Assembly: GCA_037783545.1 (NCBI GenBank)
Contig: JBBELK010001425.1
Coordinates: forward strand, 51,209-115,208
Direction: 5' to 3'
Source: Henricia sp. BOLD:AAB3569
Lineage: Eukaryota; Echinodermata; Asteroidea; Spinulosida; Echinasteridae
Length of the DNA: 64,000 bases
The notes under the pieces were generated by a model. That model saw nothing but the letters and a program-made list of their open reading frames with translations. It was not told the DNA's origin and ran no database searches. Every line of letters starts with the position of its first letter. Positions within the stretch are counted from its first letter, which is position 1. The position numbers were made by a program, and so were the translations under genes. Positions 1 to 13,300 of this stretch are shown one piece after another.

Positions 1-2928
1 CTGCCATTTCCCGGCGAAAGTCTGTCAATTTTTTATGACAAGTGCGCAATATAGAGAGTTTAGGGCATGCAAAATTTGAAGTTCGTCGGAACATTTTTCG
101 ACCTCCAAATTTGCCGACGTTTGGACCACACTTTGACCAAATTGCAGAGCCAAACTGCGGTGCGTTAACGACAGTCCGAATGACTGAGCATGCGCACAAC
201 TCAGGAGTACCCCAAAGAGGTGTGTACAGACAGCCACGGTTTGCGTGAGAGCATTCAGGAAGCCTCAACCCAGTTTTTTCTAAACTTTGAAATTTCTCTG
301 CCATTTCCCGGCGAAAGTCTGTCAATTTTTTATGACAAGTGCGCAATATAGAGAGTTTAGGGCATGCAAAATTTGAAGTTCGTCGGAACATTTTTCGACC
401 TCCAAATTTGCCGACGTTTGGACCACACTTTGACCAAATTGCCGAGCCAAACTGCGGTGCGTTAACGACAGTCCGAATGACTGAGCATGCGCACAACTCA
501 GGAGTACCCCAAAGAGGTGTGTACAGACAGCCACGGTTTGCGTGAGAGCAGTCAGGAAGCCTCAACCCAGTATTTTCTAAACTTTGAAATTTCTCTGCCA
601 TTTCCCGGCGAAAGTCTGTCAATTTTTTATGACAAGTGCGCAATATAGAGAGTTTAGGGAATGCAAAATTTGAAGTTCGTCGGAACATTTTTCGACCTCC
701 AAATTTGCCGACGTTTGGACCACACTTTGACCAAATTGCCGAGCCAAACTGCGGTGCGTTAACGACAGTCCGAATGACTGAGCATGCGCACAACTCAGGA
801 GTACCCCAAATAGGTGTGTACAGACAGCCACGGTTTGCATGAGAGCAGTCAGGAAGCCTCAACCCAGTTTTTTCTAAACTTTGAAATTTCTCTGCCATTT
901 CCCGGCGAAAGTCTGTCAATTTTTTATGACTAGTGCGCAATATAGAGAGTTTAGGGCATGCAAAATTTGAAGTTCGTCGGAACATTTTTCGACCTCCAAA
1001 TTTGCCGACGTTTGGACCACACTTTGACCAAATTGCCGAGCCAAACTGCGGTGCGTTAACGACAGTCCGAATGACTGAGCATGCGCACAACTCAGGAGTA
1101 CCCCAAAGAGGTGTGTACAGACAGCCACGGTTTGCGTGAGAGCAGTCAGGAAGCCTCAACCCAGTTTTTTCTAAACTTTGAAATTTCTCTGCCATTTCCC
1201 GGCGAAAGTCTGTCAATTTTTTATGACAAGTGCGCAATATAGAGAGTTTAGGGCATGCAAAATTTGAAGTTCGTCGGAACATTTTTCGACCTCCAAATTT
1301 GCCGACGTTTGGACCACACTTTGACCAAATTGCCGAGCCAAACTGCGGTGCGTTAACGACAGTCCGAATGACTGAGCATGCGCACAACTCAGGAGTACCC
1401 CAAAGAGGTGTGTACAGACAGCCACGGTTTGCGTGAGAGCAGTCAGGAAGCCTCAACCCAGTTTTTTCTAAACTTTGAAATTTCTCTGCCATTTCCCGGC
1501 GAAAGTCTGTCAATTTTTTATGACAAGTGCGCAATATAGAGAGTTTAGGACATGCAAAATTTGAAGTTCGTCGGAACATTTTTAGACCTCCAAATTTGCC
1601 GACGTTTGGACCACACTTTGACCAAATTGCCGAGCCAAACTGCGGTGCGTTAACGACAGTCCGAATGACTGAGCATGCGCACAACTCAGGAGTACCCCAA
1701 ATAGGTGTGTACAGACAGCCACGGTTTGCGTGAGAGCAGTCAGGAAGCCTCAACCCAGTTTTTTCTAAACTTTGAAATTTCTCTGCCATTTCCCGGCGAA
1801 AGTCTGTCAATTTTTTATGACAAGTGCGCAATATAGAGAGTTTAGGGCATGCAAAATTTGAAGTTCGTCGGAACATTTTTCGACCTCCAAATTTGCCGAC
1901 GTTTGGACCACACTTTGACCAAATTGCCGAGCCAAACTGCGGTGCGTTAACGACAGTCCGAATGACTGAGCATGCGCACAACTCAGGAGTACCCCAAAGA
2001 GGTGTGTACAGACAGCCACGGTTTGCGTGAGAGCAGTCAGGAAGCCTCAACCCAGTTTTTTCTAAACTTTGAAATTTCTCTGCCATTTCCCGGCGAAAGT
2101 CTGTCAATTTTTTATGACAAGTGCGCAATATAGAGAGTTTAGGGCATGCAAAATTTGAAGTTCGTCGGAACATTTTTCGACCTCCAAATTTGCCGACGTT
2201 TGGACCACACTTTGACCAAATTGCCGAGCCAAACTGCGGTGCGTTAACGACAGTCCGAATGACTGAGCATGCGCACAACTCAGGAGTACCCCCAAAGAGG
2301 TGTGTACAGACAGCCACGGTTTGCGTGAGAGCAGTCAGGAAGCCTCAACCCAGTTTTTTCTAAACTTTGAAATTTCTCTGCCATTTCCCGGCGAAAGTCT
2401 GTCAATTTTTTATGACAAGTGCGCAATATAGAGAGTTTAGGGCATGCAAAATTTGAAGTTCGTCGGAACATTTTTCGACCTCCAAATTTGCCGACGTTTG
2501 GACCACACTTTGACCAAATTGCCGAGCCAAACTGCGGTGCGTTAACGACAGTCCGAATGACTGAGCATGCGCACAACTCAGGAGTACCCCAAAGAGGTGT
2601 GTACAGACAGCCACGGTTTGCGTGAGAGCAGTCAGGAAGCCTCAACCCAGTTTTTTCTAAACTTTGAAATTTCTCTGCCATTTCCCGGCGAAAGTCTGTC
2701 AATTTTTTATGACAAGTGCGCAATATAGAGAGTTTAGGGCATGCAAAATTTGAAGTTCGTCGGAACATTTTTAGACCTCCAAATTTGCCGACGTTTGGAC
2801 CACACTTTGACCAAATTGCCGAGCCAAACTGCGGTGCGTTAACGACAGTCCGAATGACTGAGCATGCGCACAACTCAGGAGTACCCCAAAGAGGTGTGTA
2901 CAGACAGCCACGGTTTGCGTGAGAGCAG

Positions 2929-5900
2929 TCAGGAAGCCTCAACCCAGTTTTTTCTAAACTTTGAAATTTCTCTGCCATTTCCCGGCGAAAGTCTGTCAAT
3001 TTTTTTATGACAAGTGCGCAATATAGAGAGTTTAGGGCATGCAAAATTTGAAGTTCGTCGGAACATTTTTCGACCTCCAAATTTGCCGACGTTTGGACCA
3101 CACTTTGACCAAATTGCCGAGCCAAACTGCGGTGCGTTAACGACAGTCCGAATGACTGAGCATGCGCACAACTCAGGAGTACCCCAAAGAGGTGTGTACA
3201 GACAGCCACGGTTTGCGTGAGAGCAGTCAGGAAGCCTCAACCCAGTTTTTTCTAAACTTTGAAATTTCTCTGCCATTTCCCGGCGAAAGTCTGTCAATTT
3301 TTTATGAGAAGTGCGCAATATAGAGAGTTTAGGGCATGCACAATTTGAAGTTCGTCGGAACATTTTTCGACCTCCAAATTTGCCGACGTTTGGACCACAC
3401 TTTGACCAAATTGCCGAGCCAAACTGCGGTGCGTTAACGACAGTCCGAATGACTGAGCATGCGCACAACTCAGGAGTACCCCAAAGAGGTGTGTACAGAC
3501 AGCCACGGTTTGCGTGAGAGCAGTCAGGAAGCCTCAACCCAGTTTTTTCTAAACTTTGAAATTTCTCTGCCATTTCCCGGCGAAAGTCTGTCAATTTTGT
3601 ATGACAAGTGCGCAATATAGAGAGTTTAGGGCATGCAAAATTTGAAGTTCGTCGGAACATTTTTCGACCTCCAAATTTGCCGACGTTTGGACCACACTTT
3701 GACCAAATTGCCGAGCCAAACTGCGGTGCGTTAACGACAGTCCGAATGACTGAGCATGCGCACAACTCAGGAGTACCCCAAAGAGGTGTGTACAGACAGC
3801 CACGGTTTGCGTGAGAGCAGTCAGGAAGCCTCAACCCAGTTTTTTCTAAACTTTGAAATTTCTCTGCCATTTCCCGGCGAAAGTCTGTCAATTTTTTATG
3901 ACAAGTGCGCAATATAGAGAGTTTAGGGCATGCAAAATTTGAAGTTCGTCGGAACATTTTTCGACCTCCAAATTTGCCGACGTTTGGACCACACTTTGAC
4001 CAAATTGCGCAGCCAAACTGCGGTGCGTTAACGACAGTCCGAATGACTGAGCATGCGCACAACTCAGGAGTACCCCAAAGAGGTGTGTACAGACAGCCAC
4101 GGTTTGCGTGAGAGCAGTCAGGAAGCCTCAACCCAGTATTTTCTAAACTTTGAAATTTCTCTGCCATTTCCCGGAGAAAGTCTGTCAATTTTTTATGACT
4201 AGTGCGCAATATAGAGAGTTTAGGGAATGCAAAATTTGAAGTTCGTCGGAACATTTTTCGACCTCCAAATTTGCCGACGTTTGGACCACACTTTGACCAA
4301 ATTGCCGAGCCAAACTGCGGTGCGTTAACGACAGTCCGAATGACTGAGCATGCGCACAACTCAGGAGTACCCCAAAGAGGTGTGTACAGACAGCCACGGT
4401 TTGCGTGAGAGCAGTCAGGAAGCCTCAACCCAGTTTTTTCTAAACTTTGAAATTTCTCTGCCATTTCCCGGCGAAAGTCTGTCAATTTTTTATGACAAGT
4501 GCGCAATATAGAGAGTTTAGGGCATGCAAAATTTGAAGTTCGTCGGAACATTTTTAGACCTCCAAATTTGCCGACGTTTGGACCACACTTTGACCAAATT
4601 GCCGAGCCAAACTGCGGTGCGTTAACGACAGTCCGAATGACTGAGCATGCGCACAACTCAGGAGTACCCCAAAGAGGTGTGTACAGACAGCCACGGTTTG
4701 CGTGAGAGCAGTCAGGAAGCCTCAACCCAGTTTTTTCTAAACTTTGAAATTTCTCTGCCATTTCCAGGCGAAAGTCTGTCAATTTTTTATGACAAGTGCG
4801 CAATATAGAGAGTTTAGGGCATGCAAAATTTGAAGTTCGTCGGAACATTTTTCGACCTCCAAATTTGCCGACGTTTGGACCACACTTTGACCAAATTGCC
4901 GAGCCAAACTGCGGTGCGTTAACGACAGTCCGAATGACTGAGCATGCGCACAACTCAGGAGTACCCCAAAGAGGTGTGTACAGACAGCCACGGTTTGCGT
5001 GAGAGCAGTCAGGAAGCCTCAACCCAGTTTTTTCTAAACTTTGAAATTTCTCTGCCATTTCCCGGCGAAAGTCTGTCAATTTTTTATGACAAGTGCGCAA
5101 TATAGAGAGTTTAGGGCATGCAAAATTTGAAGTTCGTCGGAACATTTTTCGACCTCCAAATTTGCCGACGTTTGGACCACACTTTGACCAAATTGCCGAG
5201 CCAAACTGCGGTGCGTTAACGACAGTCCGAATGACTGAGCATGCGCACAACTCAGGAGTACCCCAAAGAGGTGTGTACAGACAGCCACGGTTTGCGTGAG
5301 AGCAGTCAGGAAGCCTCAACCCAGTTTTTTCTAAACTTTGAAATTTCTCTGCCATTTCCCGGCGAAAGTCTGTCAATTTTTTATGACAAGTGCGCAATAT
5401 AGAGAGTTTAGGGCATGCAAAATTTGAAGTTCGTCGGAACATTTTTAGACCTCCAAATTTGCCGACGTTTGGACCACACTTTGACCAAATTGCCGAGCCA
5501 AACTGCGGTGCGTTAACGACAGTCCGAATGACTGAGCATGCGCACAACTCAGGAGTACCCCAAAGAGGTGTGTACAGACAGCCACGGTTTGCGTGAGAGC
5601 AGTCAGGAAGCCTCAACCCAGTTTTTTCTAAACTTTGAAATTTCTCTGCCATTTCCAGGCGAAAGTCTGTCAATTTTTTATGACAAGTGCGCAATATAGA
5701 GAGTTTAGGGCATGCAAAATTTGAAGTTCGTCGGAACATTTTTCGACCTCCAAATTTGCCGACGTTTGGACCACACTTTGACCAAATTGCCGAGCCAAAC
5801 TGCGGTGCGTTAACGACAGTCCGAATGACTGAGCATGCGCACAACTCAGGAGTACCCCAAAGAGGTGTGTACAGACAGCCACGGTTTGCGTGAGAGCAGT

Positions 5901-8289
5901 CAGGAAGCCTCAACCCAGTTTTTTCTAAACTTTGAAATTTCTCTGCCATTTCCCGGCGAAAGTCTGTCAATTTTTTATGACAAGTGCGCAATATAGAGAG
6001 TTTAGGGCATGCAAAATTTGAAGTTCGTCGGAACATTTTTCGACCTCCAAATTTGCCGACGTTTGGACCACACTTTGACCAAATTGCAGAGCCAAACTGC
6101 GGTGCGTTAACGACAGTCCGAATGACTGAGCATGCGCACAACTCAGGAGTACCCCAAAGAGGTGTGTACAGACAGCCACGGTTTGCGTGAGAGCAGTCAG
6201 GAAGCCTCAACCCAGTATTTTCTAAACTTTGAAATTTCTCTGCCATTTCCCGGCGAAAGTCTGTCAATTTTTTATGACAAGTGCGCAATATAGAGAGTTT
6301 AGGGAATGCAAAATTTGAAGTTCGTCGGAACATTTTTCGACCTCCAAATTTGCCGACGTTTGGACCACACTTTGACCAAATTGCCGAGCCAAACTGCGGT
6401 GCGTTAACGACAGTCCGAATGAGTGAGCATGCGCACAACTCAGGAGTACCCCAAAGAGGTGTGTACAGACAGCCACGGTTTGCATGAGAGCAGTCAGGAA
6501 GCCTCAACCCAGTTTTTTCTAAACTTTGAAATTTCTCTGCCATTTCCAGGCGAAAGTCTGTCAATTTTTTATGACTAGTGCGCAATATAGAGAGTTTAGG
6601 GCATGCAAAATTTGAAGTTCGTCGGAACATTTTTCGACCTCCAAATTTGCCGACGTTTGGACCACACTTTGACCAAATTGCCGAGCCAAACTGCGGTGCG
6701 TTAACGACAGTCCGAATGACTGAGCATGCGCACAACTCAGGAGTACCCCAAAGAGGTGTGTACAGACAGCCACGGTTTGCGTGAGAGCAGTCAGGAAGCC
6801 TCAACCCAGTTTTTTCTAAACTTTGAAATTTCTCTGCCATTTCCCGGCGAAAGTCTGTCAATTTTTTATGACAAGTGCGCAATATAGAGAGTTTAGGGCA
6901 TGCAAAATTTGAAGTTCGTCGGAACATTTTTCGACCTCCAAATTTGCCGACGTTTGGACCACACTTTGACCAAATTGCCGAGCCAAACTGCGGTGCGTTA
7001 ACGACAGTCCGAATGACTGAGCATGCGCACAACTCAGGAGTACCCCAAAGAGGTGTGTACAGACAGCCACGGTTTGCGTGAGAGCAGTCAGGAAGCCTCA
7101 ACCCAGTTTTTTCTAAACTTTGAAATTTCTCTGCCATTTCCCGGCGAAAGTCTGTCAATTTTTTATGACAAGTGCGCAATATAGAGAGTTTAGGGCATGC
7201 AAAATTTGAAGTTCGTCGGAACATTTTTCGACCTCCAAATTTGCCGACGTTTGGACCACACTTTGACCAAATTGCCGAGCCAAACTGCGGTGCGTTAACG
7301 ACAGTCCGAATGACTGAGCATGCGCACAACTCAGGAGTACCCCAAAGAGGTGTGTACAGACAGCCACGGTTTGCGTGAGAGCAGTCAGGAAGCCTCAACC
7401 CAGTTTTTTCTAAACTTTGAAATTTCTCTGCCATTTCCCGGCGAAAGTCTGTCAATTTTTTATGACAAGTGCGCAATATAGAGAGTTTAGGGCATGCAAA
7501 ATTTGAAGTTCGTCGGAACATTTTTCGACCTCCAAATTTGCCGACGTTTGGACCACACTTTGACCAAATTGCCGAGCCAAACTGCGGTGCGTTAACGACA
7601 GTCCGAATGACTGAGCATGCGCACAACTCAGGAGTACCCCAAAGAGGTGTGTACAGACAGCCACGGTTTGCGTGAGAGCAGTCAGGAAGCCTCAATCCAG
7701 TTTTTTCTAAACTTTGAAATTTCTCTGCCATTTCCCGGCGAAAGTCTGTCAATTTTTTATGACAAGTGCGCAATATAGAGAGTTTAGGGCATGCAAAATT
7801 TGAAGTTCGTCGGAACATTTTTAGACCTCCAAATTTGCCGACGTTTGGACCACACTTTGACCAAATTGCCGAGCCAAACTGCGGTGCGTTAACGACAGTC
7901 CGAATGACTGAGCATGCGCACAACTCAGGAGTACCCCAAAGAGGTATGTACAGACAGCCACGGTTTGCGTGAGAGCAGTCAGGAAGCCTCAACCCAGTTT
8001 TTTCTAAACTTTGAAATTTCTCTGCCATTTCCCGGCGAAAGTCTGTCAATTTTTTATGACAAGTGCGCAATATAGAGAGTTTAGGGCATGCAAAATTTGA
8101 AGTTCGTCGGAACATTTTTCGACCTCCAAATTTGCCGACGTTTGGACAACACTTTGACCAAATTGCCGAGCCAAACTGCGGTGCGTTAACGACAGTCCGA
8201 ATGACTGAGCATGCGCACAACTCAGGAGTACCCCAAAGAGGTGTGTACAGACAGCCACGGTTTGCGTGAGAGCAGTCAGGAAGCCTCAA
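2929..8289 (-). other. Uninterrupted 18-fold reading frame in satellite A (probably non-coding)
   Basis: One minus-strand frame stays open for about 1786 codons because the monomer length is a multiple of three and this frame has no stop. The translation is a 99-residue repeat, cysteine-rich, with recurring segments such as RLPDCSHANRGCLYTPLWG, SKCGPNVGKFGG and LTDFRREMAEKF. The longest frame begins with TTG, although in-frame ATG codons occur in every repeat (MAEKF, KMFRR). It ends where an extra T at about 3001-3007 shifts the frame. Other frames in each monomer are also open for 68-70 codons, base changes do not look synonymous-biased, and family B (296 bp) abandons the frame. I see no signal peptide, known domain, promoter or splice signal. 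It is probably a by-product of monomer length. Confidence 0.3.
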
Positions 8290-9047
8290 CCCAGTTTTTT
8301 TCTAAACTTTGAAATTTCTCTGCCATTTCCCGGCGAAAGTCTGTCAATTTTTTATGACAAGTGCGCAACATAGAGAGTTTAGGGCATGCAAAATTTGAAG
8401 TTCGTCGGAACATTTTTCGACCTCCAAATTTGCCGACGTTTGGACCACACTTTGACCAAATTGCCGAGCCAAACTGCGGTGCGTTAACGACAGTCCGAAT
8501 GACTGAGCATGCGCACAACTCAGGAGTACCCCAAAGAGGTGTGTACAGACAGCCACGGTTTGCGTGAGAGCAGTCAGGAAGCCTCAACCCAGTTTTTTTC
8601 TAAACTTTGAAATTTCTCTGCCATTTCCCGGCGAAAGTCTGTCAATTTTTTATGACAAGTGCGCAATATAGAGAGTTTAGGGCATGCAAAATTTGAAGTT
8701 CGTCGGAACATTTTTCGACCTCCAAATTTGCCGACGTTTGGACCACACTTTGACCAAATTGCCGAGCCAAACTGCGGTGCGTTAACGACAGTCCGAATGA
8801 CTGAGCATGGGCACAACTCAGGAGTAACCCAAAGAGGTGTGTACAGACAGCCACGGTTTGCGTGAGAGCAGTCAGGAAGCCTCAACCCAGTTTCTTCTAA
8901 ACTTTGAAATTTCTCTGCCATTTCCCGGCGAAAGTCTGTCAATTTTTTATGACAAGTGCGCAATATAGAGAGTTTAGGGCATGCAAAATTTGAAGTTCGT
9001 CGGAACATTTTTCGACCTCCAAATTCGCCGACGTTTGGACCACACTT

Positions 9048-9058
9048 TGACCAAATTG
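9048..9058. repeat. Target-site duplication of SINE copy 1, left
   Basis: TGACCAAATTG directly abuts the AAC-tail end of the SINE. The same 11 bases occur at 9346-9356 on the other side, as expected from target-primed reverse transcription. The sequence is ordinary satellite A, present once per monomer elsewhere. Confidence 0.95.
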
Positions 9059-9345
9059 TTGTTGTTGTTGTTGTATATTTTATGGCATCTTCGGCAACTA
9101 AGGCCCTTTATGCCATCAACTATACGGTTTTAGCTCTAACTATACTATATTATCAACTTGAGATGACGAAGAAGGAGTTGCAGTTTTAGAAGTGGGAGGA
9201 AAACCCCCAGAGAAATGCCCCAGGGGAAAACCCACGCGGTCAAGTAGGGACTGCAAACCCAATCCACATACACGCCCCGGATTCGAACCCGGGACCCCAG
9301 AGGTGAAAGGCGAGGAAAGAACCCGTACGCCAACCCGACCGCCCC
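9059..9345 (-). mobile_element. tRNA-derived SINE, copy 1, full length
   Basis: A 287-bp element sits inside an A monomer. Read on the minus strand it starts GGGGCGGTCGGG at 9345. It carries a pol III A-box-like TGGCGTACGGG (9322-9332; one mismatch to TRGYNNARNNG) and a perfect B box GGTTCGAATCC (9279-9289). It then has an unrelated body and ends in an AAC-repeat tail, seen on the plus strand as TTG repeats from 9059. An 11-bp direct repeat TGACCAAATTG flanks it at 9048-9058 and 9346-9356. Removing the element and one repeat restores a normal monomer. SINEs have no protein and are mobilised in trans by a LINE reverse transcriptase. The second copy at 53884-54152 confirms both ends. The family name cannot be assigned from sequence alone. 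Confidence 0.95.
9279..9332 (-). promoter_or_regulatory. Internal RNA polymerase III promoter of SINE copy 1
   Basis: The B box GGTTCGAATCC (9279-9289) is a perfect match to the tRNA consensus. The A-box-like TGGCGTACGGG (9322-9332) lies about 33 bp upstream on the minus strand, a tRNA-like spacing. Downstream of the SINE tail the first TTTT on the minus strand is in the satellite at 8985-8988. A pol III transcript would therefore read about 70 nt of satellite. Activity is inferred, not shown. Confidence 0.75.
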
Positions 9346-9356
9346 TGACCAAATTG
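9346..9356. repeat. Target-site duplication of SINE copy 1, right
   Basis: TGACCAAATTG follows the GGGGCGG head end of the SINE and continues into CCGAGCC, the normal satellite A sequence. It pairs with 9048-9058. Confidence 0.95.
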
Positions 9357-10336
9357 CCGAGCCAAACTGCGGTGCGTTAACGACAGTCCGAATGACTGAG
9401 CATGCGCACAACTCAGGAGTACCCCAAAGAGGTGTGTACAGACAGCCACGGTTTGCGTGAGAGCAGTCAGGAAGCCTCAACCCAGTTTTTTATAAACTTT
9501 GAAATTTCTCTGCCATTTCCCGGCGAAAGTCTGTCAATTTTTTATGACAAGTGCGCAATATAGAGAGTTTAGGGCATGCAAAATTTGAAGTTCGTCGGAA
9601 CATTTTTCGACCTCCAAATTTGCCGACGTTTGGACCACACTTTGACCAAATTGCCTAGCCAAACTGCGGTGCGTTAACGACAGTCCGAATGACTGAGCAT
9701 GCGCACAACTCAGGAGTACCCCAAAGAGGTGTGTACAAACAGCCACAGTTTGCGTGAGAGCAGTCAGGAAGCCTCAACCCAGTTTTTTCTAAACTTTGAA
9801 ATTTCTCTGCCATTTTGTTATGACAAGTGCGCAATATAGAGAGTTTAGGGCATGCAAAATTTGAAGTTCGTCGGAACATTTTTCGACCTCCAAATTTGAC
9901 GACGTTTGGACCACACTTTGACCAAATTGCCGAGCCAAACTGCGGTGCGTTAACGACAGTCCGAATGACTGAGCATGCGCACAACTCAGGAGTACCCCAA
10001 AGAGGTGTGTACAAACAGCCACAGTTTGCGTGAGAGCAGTCAGGAAGCCTCAACCCAGTTTTTTATAAACTTTGAAATTTCTCTGCCATTTCCCGGCGAA
10101 AGTCTGTCAATTTTTTATGACAAGTGCGCAATATAGAGAGTTTAGGGCATGCAAAATTTGAAGTTCGTCGGAACATTTTTCGACCTCCAAATTTGCCGAC
10201 GTTTGGACCACACTTTGACCAAATTGCCGAGCCAAACTGCGGTGCGTTAACGACAGTCCGAATGACTGAGCATGCGCACAACTCAGGAGTACCCCAAAGA
10301 GGTGTGTACAGACAGCCACGGTTTGCGTGAGAGCAG

Positions 10337-13300
10337 TCAGGAAGCCTCAAGCCATTTTTTTCTAAACTTTGAAATTTCTCTGCCATTTTTTCGGCGAAAG
10401 TCTGTCAATTTTTTATGACAAGTGCGCAATATAGAGAGTTTAGGGCATGCAAAATTTGAAGTTCGTCGGAACATTTTTCGACCTCCAAATTTGACGACGT
10501 TTGGACCACACTTTGACCAAATTGCCGAGCCAAACTGCGGTGCGTTAACGACAGTCCGAATGACTGAGCATGCGCACAACTCAGGAGTACCCCAAAGAGG
10601 TGAGTACAGACAGCCACGGTTTGCGTGAGAGCAGTCAGGAAGCCTCAACCCAGTTTTTTCTAAACTTTGAAATTTCTCTGCCATTTCCCGGCGAAAGTCT
10701 GTCAATTTTTTATGACAAGTGCGCAATATAGAGAGTTTAGGGCATGCAAAATTTGAAGTTCGTCGGAACATTTTTCGACCTCCAAATTTGCCGACGTTTG
10801 GACCACACTTTGACCAAATTGCCGAGCCAAACTGCGGTGCGTTAACGACAGTCCGAATGACTGAGCATGCGCACAACTCAGGAGTACCCCAAAGAGGTGT
10901 GTACAGACAGCCACGGTTTGCGTGAGAGCAGTCAGGAAGCCTCAACCCAGTTTTTTCTAAACTTTGAAATTTCTCTGCCATTTCCCGGCGAAAGTCTGTC
11001 AAATTTCTATGACAAGTGCGCAATATAGAGAGTTTAGGGCATGCAAAATTTGAAGTTCGTCGGAACATTTTTCGACCTCCAAATTTGCCGACGTTTGGAC
11101 CACACTTTGACCAAATTGCCGAGCCAAACTGCGGTGCGTTAACGACAGTCCGAATGACTGAGCATGCGCACAACTCAGGAGTACCCCAAAGAGGTGTGTA
11201 CAGACAGCCACGGTTTGCGTGAGAGCAGTCAGGAAGCCTCAACCCAGTTTTTTCTAAACTTTGAAATTTCTCTGCCATTTCCCGGCGAAAGTCTGTCAAT
11301 TTTTTATGACAAGTGCGCAATATAGAGAGTTTAGGGCATGCAAAATTTGAAGTTCGTCGGAACATTTTTCGACCTCCAAATTTGCCGACGTTTGGACCAC
11401 ACTTTGACCAAATTGCCGAGCCAAACTGCGGTGCGTTAACGACAGTCCGAATGACTGAGCATGCGCACAACTCAGGAGTACCCCAAAGAGGTGTGTACAA
11501 ACAGCCACAGTTTGCGTGAGAGCAGTCAGGAAGCCTCAACCCAGTTTTTTCTAAACTTTAAAATTTCTCTGCCATTTCCCGGCGAAAGTCTGTCAATTTT
11601 TTATGACAAGTGCGCAATATAGATAGTTTAGGGCATGCAAAATTTGAAGTTCGTCGGAACATTTTTCGACCTCCAAATTTGCCGACGTTTGGACCACACT
11701 TTGACCAAATTGCCGAGCCAAACTGCGGTGCGTTAACGACAGTCCGAATGACTGAGCATGCGCACAACTCAGGAGTACCCCAAAGAGGTGTGTACAGACA
11801 GCCACGGTTTGCGTGAGAGCAGTCAGGAAGCCTCAACCCAGTTTTTTCTAAACTTTGAAATTTCTCTGCCATTTCCCGGCGAAAGTCTGTCAATTTTTTA
11901 TGACAAGTGCGCAATATAGAGAGTTTAGGGCATGCAAAATTTGAAGTTCGTCGGAACATTTTTCGACCTCCAAATTTGACGACGTTTGGACCACACTTTG
12001 ACCAAATTGCCGAGCCAAACTGCGGTGCGTTAACGACAGTCCGAATGACTGAGCATGCGCACAACTCAGGAGTACCCCAAAGAGGTGTGTACAGACAGCC
12101 ACGGTTTGCGTGAGAGCAGTCAGGAAGCCTCAACCCAGTTTTTTCTAAACTTTGAAATTTCTCTGCCATTTCCCGGCGAAAGTCTGTCAATTTTTTATGA
12201 CAAGTGCGCAATATAGAGAGTTTAGGGCATGCAAAATTTGAAGTTCGTCGGAACATTTTTCGACCTCCAAATTTGACGACGTTTGGACCACACTTTGACC
12301 AAATTGCCGAGCCAAACTGCGGTGCGTTAACGACAGTCCGAATGACTGAGCATGCGCACAACTCAGGAGTACCCCAAAGAGGTGTGTACAGACAGCCACG
12401 GTTTGCGTGAGAGCAGTCAGGAAGCCTCAACCCAGTTTTTTCTAAACTTTGAAATTTCTCTGCCATTTCCCGGCGAAAGTCTGTCAATTTTTTATGACAA
12501 GTGCGCAATATAGAGAGTTTAGGGCATGCAAAATTTGAAGTTCGTCGGAACATTTTTCGACCTCCAAATTTGCCGACGTTTGGACCACACTTTGACCAAA
12601 TTGCCGAGCCAAACTGCGGTGCGTTAACGACAGTCCGAACGACTGAGCATGCGCACAACTCAGGAATACCCCAAAGAGGTGTGTACAGACAGCCACGGTT
12701 TGCGTGAGAGCAGTCAGGAAGCCTCAAGCCATTTTTTTCTAAACTTTGAAATTTCTCAGCCATTTTTTCGGCGAAAGTCTGTCAATTTTTTATGACAAGT
12801 GCGCAATATAGAGAGTTTAGGGCATGCAAAATTTGAAGTTCGTCGGAACATTTTTCGACCTCCAAATTTGACGACGTTTGGACCACACTTTGACCAAATT
12901 GCCGAGCCAAACTGCGGTGCGTTAACGACAGTCCGAATGACTGAGCATGCGCACAACTCAGGAGTACCCCAAAGAGGTGAGTACAGACAGCCACGGTTTG
13001 CGTGAGAGCAGTCAGGAAGCCTCAACCCAGTTTTTTCTAAACTTTGAAATTTCTCTGCCATTTCCCGGCGAAAGTCTGTCAATTTTTTATGACAAGTGCG
13101 CAATATAGAGAGTTTAGGGCATGCAAAATTTGAAGTTCGTCGGAACATTTTTCGACCTCCAAATTTGCCGACGTTTGGACCACACTTTGACCAAATTGCC
13201 GAGCCAAACTGCGGTGCGTTAACGACAGTCCGAATGACTGAGCATGCGCACAACTCAGGAGTAACCCAAAGAGGTGTGTACAAACAGCCACAGTTTGCGT

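Noticed and set aside
190..206. NRF-1-like palindrome TGAGCATGCGCAC in each monomer
   Set aside because: Only part of the TGCGCATGCGC consensus matches, and there is no other promoter element. A 13-base resemblance repeated by the satellite is one observation, not 200.
9240..9345. Functional tRNA gene
   Set aside because: The A and B boxes are tRNA-like, but no acceptor-stem pairing or full cloverleaf can be made, and the sequence continues into a SINE body with a tail and target-site duplications. The same applies to the copy at 54060-54152.
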